Below are positions 46,422 to 56,114 of a stretch of DNA of 64,000 bases, piece by piece. The stretch lies in the NCBI RefSeq assembly GCF_014596085.1, contig NZ_JACCJY010000004.1, positions 186,001-250,000 on the forward strand, written 5' to 3'. Position 1 is the stretch's first letter. Each line of letters starts with the position of its first letter. This stretch comes from Azospirillum tabaci (lineage in GTDB: Bacteria > Pseudomonadota > Alphaproteobacteria > Azospirillales > Azospirillaceae). The position numbers and the translations under genes are program-made. The notes under the pieces are model-generated. The model saw only the letters and a list, made by a program, of their open reading frames with translations, searched no databases and was not told the DNA's origin.

Positions 46422-47195
46422 ATGAGCAATCTGATTCATGAGCGCGTCCTGCGCGTTCACCACTGGACGGACACGCTGTTCAGCTTCACCACCACGCGCG
46501 ATCCCTCGTTCCGTTTCGATCCCGGACAGTTCACCATGATCGGCCTGGAGGTGAACGGCCGGCCGCTGCTTCGCGCGTACAGCCTGGTCAGCGCCAGCTA
46601 CGAGGAGACGCTGGAGTTCTTCTCGATCAAGGTGCAGGACGGCCCGCTGACCTCGCGCCTCCAGCATCTGAAGGAAGGCGACACGCTGCTGGTCAACCGC
46701 AAGGCGACGGGCACGCTGGTCACCGACAACCTGCTGCCGGGCCGCAACCTGTACCTTCTCAGCACCGGCACCGGCCTTGCCCCGTTCCTCAGCATCATCA
46801 AAGACCCGGAGATGTACGCCCGGTTCGACAAGGTGATCCTGACCCACACGACGCGTACGGTGGGCGAGCTGGCGTACGGCGACATCATCAACAGCGTCCT
46901 GCCGGAGAACGAGTTCTTCGGCGAGGACGTGAAGCAGAAGCTGATCTATTACCCGACCGTGACGCGCGAGCCCTTCCGCAACCAGGGCCGCATCACCGAC
47001 CTGATCCGCAACGGCAAGCTGTTCTCGGACGTCGGGCTGGCCCCCTTCGACCGCGAGGTCGATCGGGTGATGATCTGCGGCAGCCCGGCCATGCTGGACG
47101 AGACCAGCGGCATCATGAACGAGCTGGGCTTCTCCATGGGCCACAACGGCGAACCCGGTCATTACGTGATCGAAAAGGCTTTTGTGGAACGCTGA
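46422..47195 (+). CDS. fpr: Ferredoxin-NADP reductase
   Basis: A 257-residue FNR of the bacterial subclass I type. FAD motif RAYSLVSA at 51-58, phosphate region GPLTSRLQHL, NADP-binding LSTGTGLAPFLSIIKDPEMY, and VMICGSPAMLDETS. The protein ends KAFVER, typical of subclass I where FAD stacks on a C-terminal aromatic. It exchanges electrons between NADPH and ferredoxin/flavodoxin, which also links to KorAB. Start ATG 46422. Confidence 0.95.
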   Translation: MSNLIHERVLRVHHWTDTLFSFTTTRDPSFRFDPGQFTMIGLEVNGRPLLRAYSLVSASYEETLEFFSIKVQDGPLTSRLQHLKEGDTLLVNRKATGTLVTDNLLPGRNLYLLSTGTGLAPFLSIIKDPEMYARFDKVILTHTTRTVGELAYGDIINSVLPENEFFGEDVKQKLIYYPTVTREPFRNQGRITDLIRNGKLFSDVGLAPFDREVDRVMICGSPAMLDETSGIMNELGFSMGHNGEPGHYVIEKAFVER

Positions 47196-47294
47196 GCGGA
47201 ATCGCTGGAATAAAGCGGGCCGTGGTTCGTTGATGGATCGTGACGATGGCACGTCATCAACTCCAGTCGGCCCGATCGGGCCAGACCGGTCCTT

Positions 47295-47337
47295 GACGGG
47301 CGCGCCTCCCTTCCGGGGGCGCGCCCGTTTTCCTTTT
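47295..47337 (+). terminator. Rho-independent terminator of fpr
   Basis: ACGGGCGCGCC (47296-47306) pairs with GGCGCGCCCGT (47318-47328), followed by TTTTCCTTTT. Confidence 0.88.
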
Positions 47338-47384
47338 CGCCAGACCGTTTTGCCGATCCCGCATTTGGTGTAGACATCCCCTCC

Positions 47385-49196
47385 ATGCGCCTCATCACGA
47401 TCCTCGCCGTGCTGCTCGTGGCCGGCCTCGCGAATTTTGCCGTCTGGTCGCTGCCGAACCAGCCGGTGCCGCTCGACCCGCCGCCCGGCGGCAAGCTGAA
47501 AAGCGTGTCCTTCGCGCCCTTCCGCGACGGACAGAGCCCGCTGACGCAGACCTTCCCCAGTGTGGAGCAGATCGACGAGGATCTGGCGGCACTCGCCCCG
47601 CAGGTGGCGGGGGTGCGCACCTACACCTCGCTGGAAGGGCTGGAGGTGGTGCCGGAGCTGGCCCGTCGGCATGGCATCCAGGTGACCATGGGGGCGTGGC
47701 TGTCGTCGCGGCTGGACAAGAACGAGAAGGAGGTCGCCTCCCTCATCGACCTCGCCAACCGCTACCCGGACGTCATCACCCGCGTGATCGTCGGCAACGA
47801 GGTGCTGCTGCGCCGCGAGCTGACGCCGGAGCAGGTGGCCGGCTACATCGACCGCGTGAAGGCGGCGGTGAAGCAGCCGGTGTCCTACGCCGACGTGTGG
47901 GAATGGTGGCTGAAATACCCGCAGATCGCGGATCACGTGGATTACCTGACCATCCACCTGCTGCCCTACTGGGAAGACGTGCCGACCGACGTGGCCGGCG
48001 CCATGGAGCGCATCCGCGGCAGCTACCGCACGATCGCCCAGCGTTTCCCCGGCAAGCCGATCCTGGTCGGCGAGACCGGCTGGCCGACGGAGGGCCGGTC
48101 GCGCGGCGCCGCGGTCACCGGGCTGGTCAACAAGGCCAAGTTCGTCAATGGCTTCGTCCGCCTCGCCGAGCAGGAGGGCTTCGACTACAACGTGATCGAG
48201 GCCTTCGACCAGGGCTGGAAGGCCAAGCTGGAAGGCACGGTGGGCGGTCACTGGGGCCTCTACACCGCCGACCGTCAGGCAAAGTTCGCCCTGGCCGGGC
48301 CGGTGGTGGAGAACCGCCAATGGCCCGTGCTGTTCGGCGTCTCCTCCGGCCTCGCGCTGGTGCTCGTCATTGGGCTGACGCTGCGGGGCCGTCCGCTGAC
48401 CGCCGGAGCCTTCGCCGCCCTGGCCTTCCTGACCCAGGCGCTGTCCACCCTGTTCGTTCACGCCGTCTGGGGCGCCCTGCACGGCAAGCACTACCCGCAG
48501 GACGTGGCGCTGTCGGTCGTCATGCTGGCCGCGACCGCCGTCCTGTCGATGGCCGTTCTGCTGGCCGCCCGGCGGGCGCTGGGCAGCGGCGGTCTGGCGC
48601 TGGAGCCGCTGGCCCCGCTGCGTGGCCGTCCGGCGCTGTCGCGGCTGGAGACGGTGGGCAAGGCGACCGCCGTGGTCCTCGCCCTGCTGGGGATCGCCTG
48701 GAGCTTCCTGATCGTGTTCGACGGGCGCTACCGCGACTTCCCCAACTGGTACTTCGCCCTGCCGGCGCTCGGCCTGCTGGCGCTCGGCCCCATGCGCGCC
48801 GCGCGCCGCCCGGAGGGGGTGGGGGCGCTGGCCGCCTGGGGGATCGGCGGGCTGTTCCGCCCCGCCGTCCCGGTGGCCGATACCCCGGCGAGCGGCCTGT
48901 GCGGCGCCGTCCGCCGCCTGCCGCTGGAGTCGGCGCTGGCCGTCCTGCTGCTGCTCGGCGCGCTGTTGACCGTGCTGGCGGAAGGCGTGGTGCCGATGGA
49001 GTCGCTGATCTACGGGCAGCTTCCCGTCATGGAGGCCCTGCACGAGGTGGTGTGGACCAGCCCGAACTGGGAAGCGCTGTCCTGGGCGGGTCTTCAGCTT
49101 CTGCTGGCGGTGCCCTACGCCGCCGCGGTTCTGGCCGCCCGCTGCGGCGAGACCGCCCGCGCCGGCCATCAGTGGGTCCGCATCGCAGGGCAGTGA
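47385..49196 (+). CDS. GH17-type beta-glucan enzyme with membrane domain
   Basis: A 603-residue protein. After an N-terminal signal anchor (ILAVLLVAGLANFAVWSL) a GH17 TIM-barrel spans about 35-300, with the acid/base Glu in VIVGNEVLLRR (near 139) and the nucleophile in LVGETGWPTEG (near 230). Seven or eight TM helices follow (about 310-590). It resembles exo-beta-1,3-glucanase/glucan transferases linked to rhizobial cyclic beta-1,3/1,6-glucan synthesis (ndv loci). Likely periplasmic glucan remodelling at the inner membrane. Confidence 0.88.
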   Translation: MRLITILAVLLVAGLANFAVWSLPNQPVPLDPPPGGKLKSVSFAPFRDGQSPLTQTFPSVEQIDEDLAALAPQVAGVRTYTSLEGLEVVPELARRHGIQVTMGAWLSSRLDKNEKEVASLIDLANRYPDVITRVIVGNEVLLRRELTPEQVAGYIDRVKAAVKQPVSYADVWEWWLKYPQIADHVDYLTIHLLPYWEDVPTDVAGAMERIRGSYRTIAQRFPGKPILVGETGWPTEGRSRGAAVTGLVNKAKFVNGFVRLAEQEGFDYNVIEAFDQGWKAKLEGTVGGHWGLYTADRQAKFALAGPVVENRQWPVLFGVSSGLALVLVIGLTLRGRPLTAGAFAALAFLTQALSTLFVHAVWGALHGKHYPQDVALSVVMLAATAVLSMAVLLAARRALGSGGLALEPLAPLRGRPALSRLETVGKATAVVLALLGIAWSFLIVFDGRYRDFPNWYFALPALGLLALGPMRAARRPEGVGALAAWGIGGLFRPAVPVADTPASGLCGAVRRLPLESALAVLLLLGALLTVLAEGVVPMESLIYGQLPVMEALHEVVWTSPNWEALSWAGLQLLLAVPYAAAVLAARCGETARAGHQWVRIAGQ

Positions 49197-49203
49197 TCGG
49201 TTC

Positions 49204-49232
49204 CCCCTCTCCCGCTTGACGTGGGAGAGGGG
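49204..49232. repeat. Intergenic palindrome, CCCCTCTCCC/GGGAGAGGGG family
   Basis: CCCCTCTCCC (49204-49213), 9-nt loop, GGGAGAGGGG (49223-49232), between the convergent GH17 and PyrE-like genes. Confidence 0.8.
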
Positions 49233-49243
49233 CCCGCCCCGCC

Positions 49244-49954
49244 TCAGGCCGCCTTCTCGCTCTTGCGGCGGCCCTGATGCTCGGCGGTCCAGCGCCGCGG
49301 GTCCTGCAGGAAGGCGTGGATTTCGCCCTGCGCCTGGGCGTCCAGATAATGGCCGCGGTTCGCCACCTCCAGCACGTCCCACCAGGTCGCCAGCGCGTGC
49401 ATCGTGATGCCCAGCGGCGCCAGATGCTCCTGGATCTCGTCGAAGATCCCATACTGGAACAGCACGAACAGGTCGCGCACGTCGCAGCCCGCCTCCTTCA
49501 GCGGTTGGGCGAAGCGGGCCTTGCGGTGGCCGTCGGCGGCGATCTGCTCGACCAGGAGCACGCGCCAGCCCCGCTCCACCCGACCCTCGATCCGGTGCTT
49601 GTAGCCCTGCTGGCCCTCCGGCGCCTCCTTGCGCACGAAGACGAGGGGAAGGTTCATCCGGTCGGCGATCAGCGCGGCCCAGGGCACGCCGGCCCCCTCG
49701 GCGGCGGCGATGGCGTCCAGTTCGCTGTCGCCGATCTCCTGCCCGATCATCCGCAGGGCGAAGTCGAGCACTTGGTCGCGCACCGCGGGGTAGGAGAGCA
49801 GCCGCCGGCCCTCCAGATGGATCGGGCTGACCAGCCCCGACCCATGCTGGCACAGATGGTCCGGGTCGTACCGGACGCAGCCGGTCTCGATCAGATGGCG
49901 GGCCACGCTGATGGCCCCTTCACGCAGTTCGATGTCCCAAGCGTCCGGTATCAT
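49244..49954 (-). CDS. Divergent orotate phosphoribosyltransferase-like PRTase
   Basis: A 236-residue PRTase of the alphaproteobacterial PyrE pattern (REGAISVARHLIETGCVRYD, SPIHLEGRRLLSYPAVRDQV, C-terminal MHALATWWDVLEVA). The PRPP loop at about 132-145 reads VLLVEQIAADGHRK where PyrE proteins usually show LVED(L/V)xT(D/T)GGS. The second acidic residue is Gln, T is A, and GGS is GHR. The TSG substrate loop is also altered (QHGSGLVSP). It may be a paralogue with another substrate. Start ATG 49954 after GGGGGAAGG. Confidence 0.85.
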   Translation of the reverse strand: MIPDAWDIELREGAISVARHLIETGCVRYDPDHLCQHGSGLVSPIHLEGRRLLSYPAVRDQVLDFALRMIGQEIGDSELDAIAAAEGAGVPWAALIADRMNLPLVFVRKEAPEGQQGYKHRIEGRVERGWRVLLVEQIAADGHRKARFAQPLKEAGCDVRDLFVLFQYGIFDEIQEHLAPLGITMHALATWWDVLEVANRGHYLDAQAQGEIHAFLQDPRRWTAEHQGRRKSEKAA

Positions 49955-50223
49955 GGCCTTCCCCCATCCTTTTCGCGTTGTTTTCAGCCTCACGCCTTTC
50001 TCCCGATGATCCCCCGTTCGGGGCGGGCCGCAACCCCTCCACACGCGCCGGGAGGGGCGCTTTGGCGGTAGCCGAAATGGGGAAGGACAAAGCGTCGCAG
50101 CCACCCTCCGCCTGCAGCCGTGTGTGGGGGGCGCCGGGGCGGTTGACACGAACCGCGACAAACGTTGAAAAAGAGAATCGAATTGTGGCCATGCAGCTTG
50201 GCAGAGCGGGGCGGAGAGCGGCG

Positions 50224-51858
50224 ATGTCGGACATCCAGGGCTGGAGCCAGGACGATGACGACGACCTGTTGTTCGCCGACGAGGACGCTCCGGACCCGTC
50301 GTCCGCGACGTCCGGCGCTGCCGCCGCGCCCTGGAAGCTGCTGATCGTCGACGACGATCCGGAGGTGCACGCGATCACCCGCGTGGTGCTGAACGACGTG
50401 ACCTTCGACGGGCGGCGCCTGCATTTCCTGTCCGCCCATTCAGGAGGCGAGGCGCGGGCGATCCTGAACGACCATCCCGACATCGCCGCCGTCCTGCTGG
50501 ACGTGGTGATGGAAACGGAGGACGCCGGCCTGCGGCTGGTCCATCACATCCGCGAGGTGCTGGGCAACCGGCGGGTCCGCATCATCCTGCGCACCGGCCA
50601 GCCCGGACAGGCGCCGGAGCGGCAGGTGATCGTCAGCTACGACATCAACGACTACAAGGCCAAGAGCGAGCTGACCGCCCAGAAGCTGTTCACCACCACG
50701 GTGGCCGCCCTGCGCTCCTACCAGCACATCGACGCGATCGAGCGCAACCGGCAGGGGCTGGAGACGATCGTCGACGCCGCCGGCACCCTGTTCGAGCAGC
50801 GCTCCATGGACCGCTTCGCCGTCGGCGTGGTGGAGCGGGTCGCCGCCCTGCTGCCGCGGGCGGCGGGCGCCTTCCTGTGCGCGGTGCCGCCCGGCCTAAA
50901 TCCGGAAGGCCCAAATCCGGAAGGCCCGGCGCCGGACGGCCGGTTCCGGGAGGCGGTGGTGCTGTGCGGAACCGGCGTTTTCGCCGCCGCGGCCGGCCGG
51001 CCGGTCAGCGCCGTGCTGTCCGAGGCGGCCTGCGCCGACATCGCCGCCGCCCTGGCCCGGGGCCGCAGCCTGCATCGCGACGACCACAGCGTCGCGCTGT
51101 TCCAGACCCAGAGCCCCGGCCCCGGCGCGCTGTTCATCGGCGGGCACGGCGGCCTGCCGGACGTCGAGCGGCGGCTGGTGGAGATCTTCTGCTCCCGGAT
51201 GTCGGTCGGGTTCGACAACGTGTCCCTCTACGAACAGCTCCGCCTCGCCCAGATCGCCACCGTGCACGCCCTGGGCAAGCTGGCCGAATACAAGGACGAG
51301 GTCACCGGGGAGCATGTCCGCCGCATCGGGCGCTGGGCCACCGCCATCGCACGGGAACTCCAGGCGCGGGGCACCGGCGGGGACGACGCCGACGACCGCT
51401 TCTGCGAACTGATCGGGCTGGCCAGCATGCTGCACGACGTCGGCAAGGTCGCCATCCCCGACCAGATCCTGCGAAAGCCCGGCAAGCTGGATCCCGAGGA
51501 GATGGCCCAGATGCGTGAGCACGCCACCATCGGCGGGCGCATCCTGCGCGACGCCTCCAGCCCTGTCGGTGGGCGCAGCTACCTGTCGATGGGGGCGGAG
51601 ATCGCGGAGAGCCATCACGAGAAGTTCGACGGCACCGGCTATCCCCACGGGCTGGCGGGCGACGCCATCCCACTGTCGGGCCGCATCGTGGCGGTCGCCG
51701 ACGTCTACGACGCCCTGCTGCACCGCCGCCCCTACAAGGAGGCGTGGGAGCTGGCGGCGGTGGTCGATCTGATCCGAGCCGAGTCGGGCCGGCATTTCGA
51801 CCCGCGCGTCGTCGACGCCTTCGTCGCGGTTCTGGAGCGCGGCGGGCCGGAGGCGTAG
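50224..51858 (+). CDS. Response regulator with DUF3369 and HD-GYP phosphodiesterase domains
   Basis: A 544-residue protein. Receiver domain at about 37-165, with acidic D43-D45 and phospho-acceptor D93 in VLLDVVMETED. The middle DUF3369/GAF-like domain is about 190-350. The C-terminal HD-GYP has LHDVGKVAIPDQIL near 404 and HHEKFDGTGYPHGL near 464. It hydrolyses c-di-GMP on phosphorylation. Acidic N-terminal tail (DDDDDLLFADEDAPD). Residues with NPEGPNPEGP come from a 15-bp duplication near 50900. Start ATG 50224 after GGAG. Confidence 0.93.
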   Translation: MSDIQGWSQDDDDDLLFADEDAPDPSSATSGAAAAPWKLLIVDDDPEVHAITRVVLNDVTFDGRRLHFLSAHSGGEARAILNDHPDIAAVLLDVVMETEDAGLRLVHHIREVLGNRRVRIILRTGQPGQAPERQVIVSYDINDYKAKSELTAQKLFTTTVAALRSYQHIDAIERNRQGLETIVDAAGTLFEQRSMDRFAVGVVERVAALLPRAAGAFLCAVPPGLNPEGPNPEGPAPDGRFREAVVLCGTGVFAAAAGRPVSAVLSEAACADIAAALARGRSLHRDDHSVALFQTQSPGPGALFIGGHGGLPDVERRLVEIFCSRMSVGFDNVSLYEQLRLAQIATVHALGKLAEYKDEVTGEHVRRIGRWATAIARELQARGTGGDDADDRFCELIGLASMLHDVGKVAIPDQILRKPGKLDPEEMAQMREHATIGGRILRDASSPVGGRSYLSMGAEIAESHHEKFDGTGYPHGLAGDAIPLSGRIVAVADVYDALLHRRPYKEAWELAAVVDLIRAESGRHFDPRVVDAFVAVLERGGPEA

Positions 51859-51869
51859 ATCCTCCGGCC
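51845..51869 (+). terminator. Terminator hairpin spanning the HD-GYP stop codon
   Basis: GGCCGGAGG (51845-51853) and CCTCCGGCC (51861-51869) with the stop TAG in the 7-nt loop, followed by a weak T stretch (ATTTTA). Probably the gene's terminator. Confidence 0.6.
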
Positions 51870-51886
51870 GCACCGTTCCATTTTAC

Positions 51887-51924
51887 GAGCCTTGGCCTTT
51901 TTCAAGAGCCCTGGCCTTTTTCAA
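51887..51924. repeat. 19-bp tandem repeat at the 3' end of the MscS gene
   Basis: GAGCCTTGGCCTTTTTCAA (51887-51905) and GAGCCCTGGCCTTTTTCAA (51906-51924), then a partial third copy GAGCCTTGGC. The MscS stop codon (51921-51923) lies in the second copy, so the last codons and 3' UTR were duplicated. Confidence 0.85.
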
Positions 51925-54257
51925 GAGCCTTGGCTGAGCGCCTCGGCCAGCGCGCGGTCGGGGTGGTTCCCGCCGACGATGAGCTGCATGGAGCCGGTCG
52001 GCACCTCCACCCCCAGCTCCTCGAAGCGCTTCTTCATGCGGCGGTTGAACTCGCGCGACACGCCCCATTGCTTGGTCGGGCGGGTCTTGAAGCGCGCGGT
52101 GATCAGCTGGGTCGAGTCGGGCTGGAACTTGTCCAGGCCCATCACCTCCAGCGGCGCCATGATGTCGGGCGCGAACAGGGCGTCGGACTGCAGGCCGGTG
52201 CCGATCTCCTTCAGCAGCTCGATCACGCGGTCCGGATCCTCGCGGTAGGCGACCCGCACCTCGAACAGGGCGTAGGAGAAGTCCTTCGACATGTTCTTGA
52301 CGGTGCTGACCGAGTTGAAGGGCACCGTGTGGATGGCGCCCGACCCGTCGCGCAGCCGGATGGAGCGGATGGAGATGGCCTCGACCACGCCGGAATGACC
52401 GCCGCCCACATCCACCACGTCGCCGATGGAGATGCTGTCCTCGAACAGGATGAACAGGCCGGTGATGATGTCTTTGACCAGGGTCTGCGACCCGAAACCG
52501 ACGGCCAGACCGACCACACCGGCACCGGCCAGCAGCGGCGCGATGTTGACGCCCAGCTCCGACAGGGTGATCAGCGACACCATGGTCACCAGCACCACCA
52601 GGAAGGCGTTGCGCAGCAGCGGCAGCAGGGTCCGCACCCGCGCGCTGCGCTCGATCCGCGTGCCGTTGCGGTCGGTGGAGGCCAGGAAGCGCTCGATCAT
52701 CGCGCTCACCACCTCCCAGGCGACGATGGAACCGGCCAGCAGAAGGCCGATGGTGACCGTGCTGCGCAGGATGCGCTGGCCCAGCCGGGTGTCCGTCCAG
52801 GCCAGCGTGTCGAAGCCCCAGCCGTAGAGGATCATCATCGCGGCACCGACCCAGATCACCGTCTTCACCACCCGGTGCAGGAAGGGCAGGTACAGGGAGG
52901 CGCGGTCCTTCAGCGGCGGCAGCGCGCCCTGGCTGTCCGGAACCATGCGCAGGCCCCGGCGCAGGCCGCGGTTGATGCCGTTGACCAGCAGCCGGGCGAT
53001 GACCGCAACGAGGATGGTGATTCCGGTGGCGCGGGCCAGATACTCGAACCCGCCATAGACGTTCAGCACCCAGACGCCGAAGGTCACCACCACGTAGATG
53101 ATCGCCAGAACGTGCCAGACGTCGGCGAAGCGGCGGCGGGCGGAGCGCAGGACGGCGCCTTGGCCCTCCGATTCGCGCTCCGCGGTGGCCGCCGGGTCGC
53201 CGTCGCCGGACAACGGGTTGCCGTGCATCCAGTCGGCCACGATGCGGCGGTTCTGCAGGATCAGCGCGATCAGCATGCCGGCGATCGCCAGCCCCAGCAG
53301 CTTCAGCAGCGCGCCGTAGGCTCCGAGCGGCAGGCCCAGAACATAGGCGCCTTCGGCCAGGAAATAGCCGTAGACGCCGACCGCGGCCAGCCGGCGGAGC
53401 CAGCGGTAGAGGCGCAGCGCGTTGGCGTCGCCCACCCGCACCATGCGCAGGGAGGGCGCGAAGGGCGAGATCAGGATGCGGGCCGCGACCAGCAGGATCT
53501 GCAGGATGACGGTGGCGTTGATGACGGCCAGCGCGACCAGACGGACGCGCGGCCCCGGCTCGCTGACCGACAGGATGGCGTAGCCGACGACGATGAAGGC
53601 GGCGATGGGCGCCAGCTCCAGCAGCGCGCGGCCGAGCAGCAGCGGAAGGCGCACCAGCACCGTGGTGCCCCGGCGGGCGGCCAGCGCATTGCGCGGGCGG
53701 GCGAGCAGCCAGCCGACGAAGCGCCCGATCGCCAGACCGGCGGTGAGGATCATCGTCAGCTGGATGGCGATCTGCACCCAGCGGTCGCGGGCCGACGGGT
53801 CGACCATCTGCCGGTTCGCCCACTCGATGGCGCCGGGCAGTTCCTTGAAGACGTTGCCGACCTGGACAAGCTGGCGGCTCAGCACGTCCATGCGCTCGGC
53901 CAGGAAGGACAGGGCGCTGGCGCCGATGGTCTCGGGCAGGGTGCTGGCCGCCGGGGCCTCCTCGGCCTTGGCCTGCTCCAGCCCCTTCTGCGCGGCGACC
54001 AGCGCCTTCAACTGCTCGACCAGCCGGGCGCGGGCCGCCGGGTCCTCCAGCGTCGTGATCATCGCCTGCATCTGCTCGGGCGTCGGATCGGGCGAGGCGG
54101 CGGCTTCCCCGGGGGCCGCGGCGGCGGGGGCCGGCATGGCGGCGCCCGGAACGGGGCCGGCGGCCAGCGATGGCGCGGCGAGGCCGGCGAGAAGCAGCAG
54201 AAGGACGGCGAGTGCGCCCATGCAGGGGACCGTCCACCGGGTGCGTGCGCGAAGCAT
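51921..54257 (-). CDS. Large MscS-family mechanosensitive channel
   Basis: A 778-residue protein. The signal peptide (MGALAVLLLLLAGLAAPSLA) is followed by an Ala/Pro-rich and coiled-coil periplasmic segment (about 30-130) and about ten TM helices. The conserved MscS core comes next: TM3 pore region LAGAGVVGLAVGFGSQTLVK, beta domain FEDSISIGDVVDVGG and YALFEVRVAYREDPDRVIEL. It opens under membrane tension on hypo-osmotic shock. Start ATG 54257 (AAGGACAGGG upstream) preferred to a TTG at 54284. Confidence 0.92.
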   Translation of the reverse strand: MLRARTRWTVPCMGALAVLLLLLAGLAAPSLAAGPVPGAAMPAPAAAAPGEAAASPDPTPEQMQAMITTLEDPAARARLVEQLKALVAAQKGLEQAKAEEAPAASTLPETIGASALSFLAERMDVLSRQLVQVGNVFKELPGAIEWANRQMVDPSARDRWVQIAIQLTMILTAGLAIGRFVGWLLARPRNALAARRGTTVLVRLPLLLGRALLELAPIAAFIVVGYAILSVSEPGPRVRLVALAVINATVILQILLVAARILISPFAPSLRMVRVGDANALRLYRWLRRLAAVGVYGYFLAEGAYVLGLPLGAYGALLKLLGLAIAGMLIALILQNRRIVADWMHGNPLSGDGDPAATAERESEGQGAVLRSARRRFADVWHVLAIIYVVVTFGVWVLNVYGGFEYLARATGITILVAVIARLLVNGINRGLRRGLRMVPDSQGALPPLKDRASLYLPFLHRVVKTVIWVGAAMMILYGWGFDTLAWTDTRLGQRILRSTVTIGLLLAGSIVAWEVVSAMIERFLASTDRNGTRIERSARVRTLLPLLRNAFLVVLVTMVSLITLSELGVNIAPLLAGAGVVGLAVGFGSQTLVKDIITGLFILFEDSISIGDVVDVGGGHSGVVEAISIRSIRLRDGSGAIHTVPFNSVSTVKNMSKDFSYALFEVRVAYREDPDRVIELLKEIGTGLQSDALFAPDIMAPLEVMGLDKFQPDSTQLITARFKTRPTKQWGVSREFNRRMKKRFEELGVEVPTGSMQLIVGGNHPDRALAEALSQGS

Positions 54258-54407
54258 CCCTGTCCTTTTCCGTGATTTCAGCAATGCGGGCGTGAAGGCC
54301 GGGGACGTTATCCCGTGCCCGCCTTCTTGCCAACCCGCGCAGTTTCAGACCTTTTTGAGACGGAATTGCGGCCACGCCCAAGGCGTCGGGCGCCCCCGGC
54401 GAGCGGG

Positions 54408-56114
54408 CTAGGGGGCTTTTCCACCAACCTGAGCGTCGTTTTGCGCGTCGTCCTGCGCGACATGGCAGGCGACTCGGTGGCCCGGCGCCACGGGGTCCAG
54501 CGTCGGGGGGACCTGGGCGCAGCCGTCATGGGCGAGCGGACAGCGCAGCCGCAGGGCGCAGCCGGTCGGCGGGCGCAGGGGGGACGGCGGATCGCCGTGC
54601 AGCGCCGGGGGGGCCAAGCCGGCCGCCGCGATCAGCGCGCGGCTGTAGGGGTGCCGTGCCCCGGCCGTCAGAATCGCGCTGTCCGCCGACTCGACGATCC
54701 GGCCGAGCAGAAGCACCAGCGCCCGCCGCCCGATCCGCAAGCCCTCCGCCGCGTCCTGGGTGGCGTAGAGCAGGGCCAGCCGGCGGCGGCGGCGGATCGC
54801 CTGCAGCAGGGCGAGGAAGTCCGCACGCTCCGACCCGTCGAGCGTCGCCGCCGGCTCGTCGCAGACCAGCAGGCGCGGCTCCGGCAGCAGGGCGCGGGCC
54901 AGCCCGGCGCGCGCCGCCTCCGCCGGAAGGAGCGCGCCGGGATGGAGGTCGAGAACCGCCGCGGGCAACCCGACCTCCTCCAGCGCGTCGGCCAGCCGCG
55001 CGGCGCTGTTGGCTGGAGACCGGGAAGGATGCAGCGACTCCAGCGTTTCGGCGAGCTGCGCGCCGATGGTCATCAGCGGGTCGAAGGCCGCCAGCGGGTC
55101 TGGGAAGAGGATTTGCAGGTCCCGCCGGGCCCGGCGCATCGTCTCCGGCGGGGCGGCGGCGAGGTCGGTCCCCAGCCAGGTGACCTGACCGCCGACCGGC
55201 GGCACCAGCCGCAGGATGGCGCGGGCCAGCACCGACTTGCCGCTGCCCGTCTCGCCGAGCAGGGCCAGCGTCTCGCCCTCGGCCAGCTCGATCGACAGGC
55301 CGTCCACGACGGTCAGCCAGCGCTCCTCGCCGCGCCAGTTCCGCCCCAGGGGGAAGGCGACGCGCAGGTCGCGCACCGACAGCACGGGCGGGCCGGAGGG
55401 CGCCGGCTCCGCCGGGGACGGGGCGGGGGTGGGCTCCGCCGGTGGGACCTCCAGGCGCCCTTGGGCGAGGACCAGCCGGCGGTCGGCCAGATTGGAGCGG
55501 GCCAGACCGGAGCGAATGGGGTCGGCCTGGGGGCGTCCGGCGAGCAGCAGCGCCGTCCCGGCCTCCCGTGTCCAGGCGGCGAGGTCGCTCAGCAGGCGGA
55601 CGCGCTGGGTGGGGTCGAGCGCGGCGGCGGGAGCGTCGGCGAGAAGCAGCGCCGGCTCCGCCGCCATGGCCAGCGCCAGCGCGGCCCGCCAGCGCATCGC
55701 CTCGCCCAGCTCGTGCGGATGGAGCGCCAGCCGGCGCGCGGCGGCGGGCACCTGGAAACGCTCCAGCGCCTCGGCGGCACGGCGCAGGGCGGTGCGTTCG
55801 TCCAGCCCGGACTGTCGGGACAGCAACTCCGCGAACTGGGCGCCGAGCGTGCGAAACGGGTCCAGGGCGCCGTCCTGGGTGACCAGGAGGCGCCGCCCTC
55901 GGATGTGGATGTCCCCCAGCACCGTGACGCCTTTCGGGGCCAGCCCGGCCAGCGCCCGCAGCAGCAGCGTCTTGCCCGCCCCGGCGCCGCCCGACAGGGC
56001 CAGCACCTCGCCGGCCTCGATGGCGAAGCTCAGCCGGTCGAGCAGGATGTCGCGGCTGGTCAGGAGGGACAGGCCCTCCACCCGCAACGGGGCGCGGTCG
56101 TCCGGTCGGCTCAC
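54408..56114 (-). CDS. Fused tandem Opp/Dpp-type ABC ATPase with degenerate active sites
   Basis: A 568-residue head-to-tail ABC protein (GTG start overlapping the upstream permease stop). Half 1 has Walker A GGAGAGKT (42-49) and a Q-loop Gln. But the signature is HELGEAMRWR, Walker B reads LLLADAP (catalytic Glu is Ala) and the H-loop His is absent (LLLAGRPQ). Half 2 has GETGSGKS and LLVCDEP, but the Q-loop is FPDPLAAFDP (Gln to Pro), the signature is LLPAEAARAG and the H-loop is YATQD. The Opp-type C-terminal cysteines (GCALRLRCPLAHDGC, GHRVACH) are intact. Conventional ATP hydrolysis looks compromised in both composite sites. Confidence 0.88.
   Translation of the reverse strand: MSRPDDRAPLRVEGLSLLTSRDILLDRLSFAIEAGEVLALSGGAGAGKTLLLRALAGLAPKGVTVLGDIHIRGRRLLVTQDGALDPFRTLGAQFAELLSRQSGLDERTALRRAAEALERFQVPAAARRLALHPHELGEAMRWRAALALAMAAEPALLLADAPAAALDPTQRVRLLSDLAAWTREAGTALLLAGRPQADPIRSGLARSNLADRRLVLAQGRLEVPPAEPTPAPSPAEPAPSGPPVLSVRDLRVAFPLGRNWRGEERWLTVVDGLSIELAEGETLALLGETGSGKSVLARAILRLVPPVGGQVTWLGTDLAAAPPETMRRARRDLQILFPDPLAAFDPLMTIGAQLAETLESLHPSRSPANSAARLADALEEVGLPAAVLDLHPGALLPAEAARAGLARALLPEPRLLVCDEPAATLDGSERADFLALLQAIRRRRRLALLYATQDAAEGLRIGRRALVLLLGRIVESADSAILTAGARHPYSRALIAAAGLAPPALHGDPPSPLRPPTGCALRLRCPLAHDGCAQVPPTLDPVAPGHRVACHVAQDDAQNDAQVGGKAP

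Noticed and set aside
46305..49853. 1182-codon open frame on the reverse strand
   Set aside because: It is antisense to fpr, the GH17 gene and part of the PyrE-like gene, is low-complexity (Gln/Arg/His/Gly-rich) and matches no family. It is a by-product of high GC.
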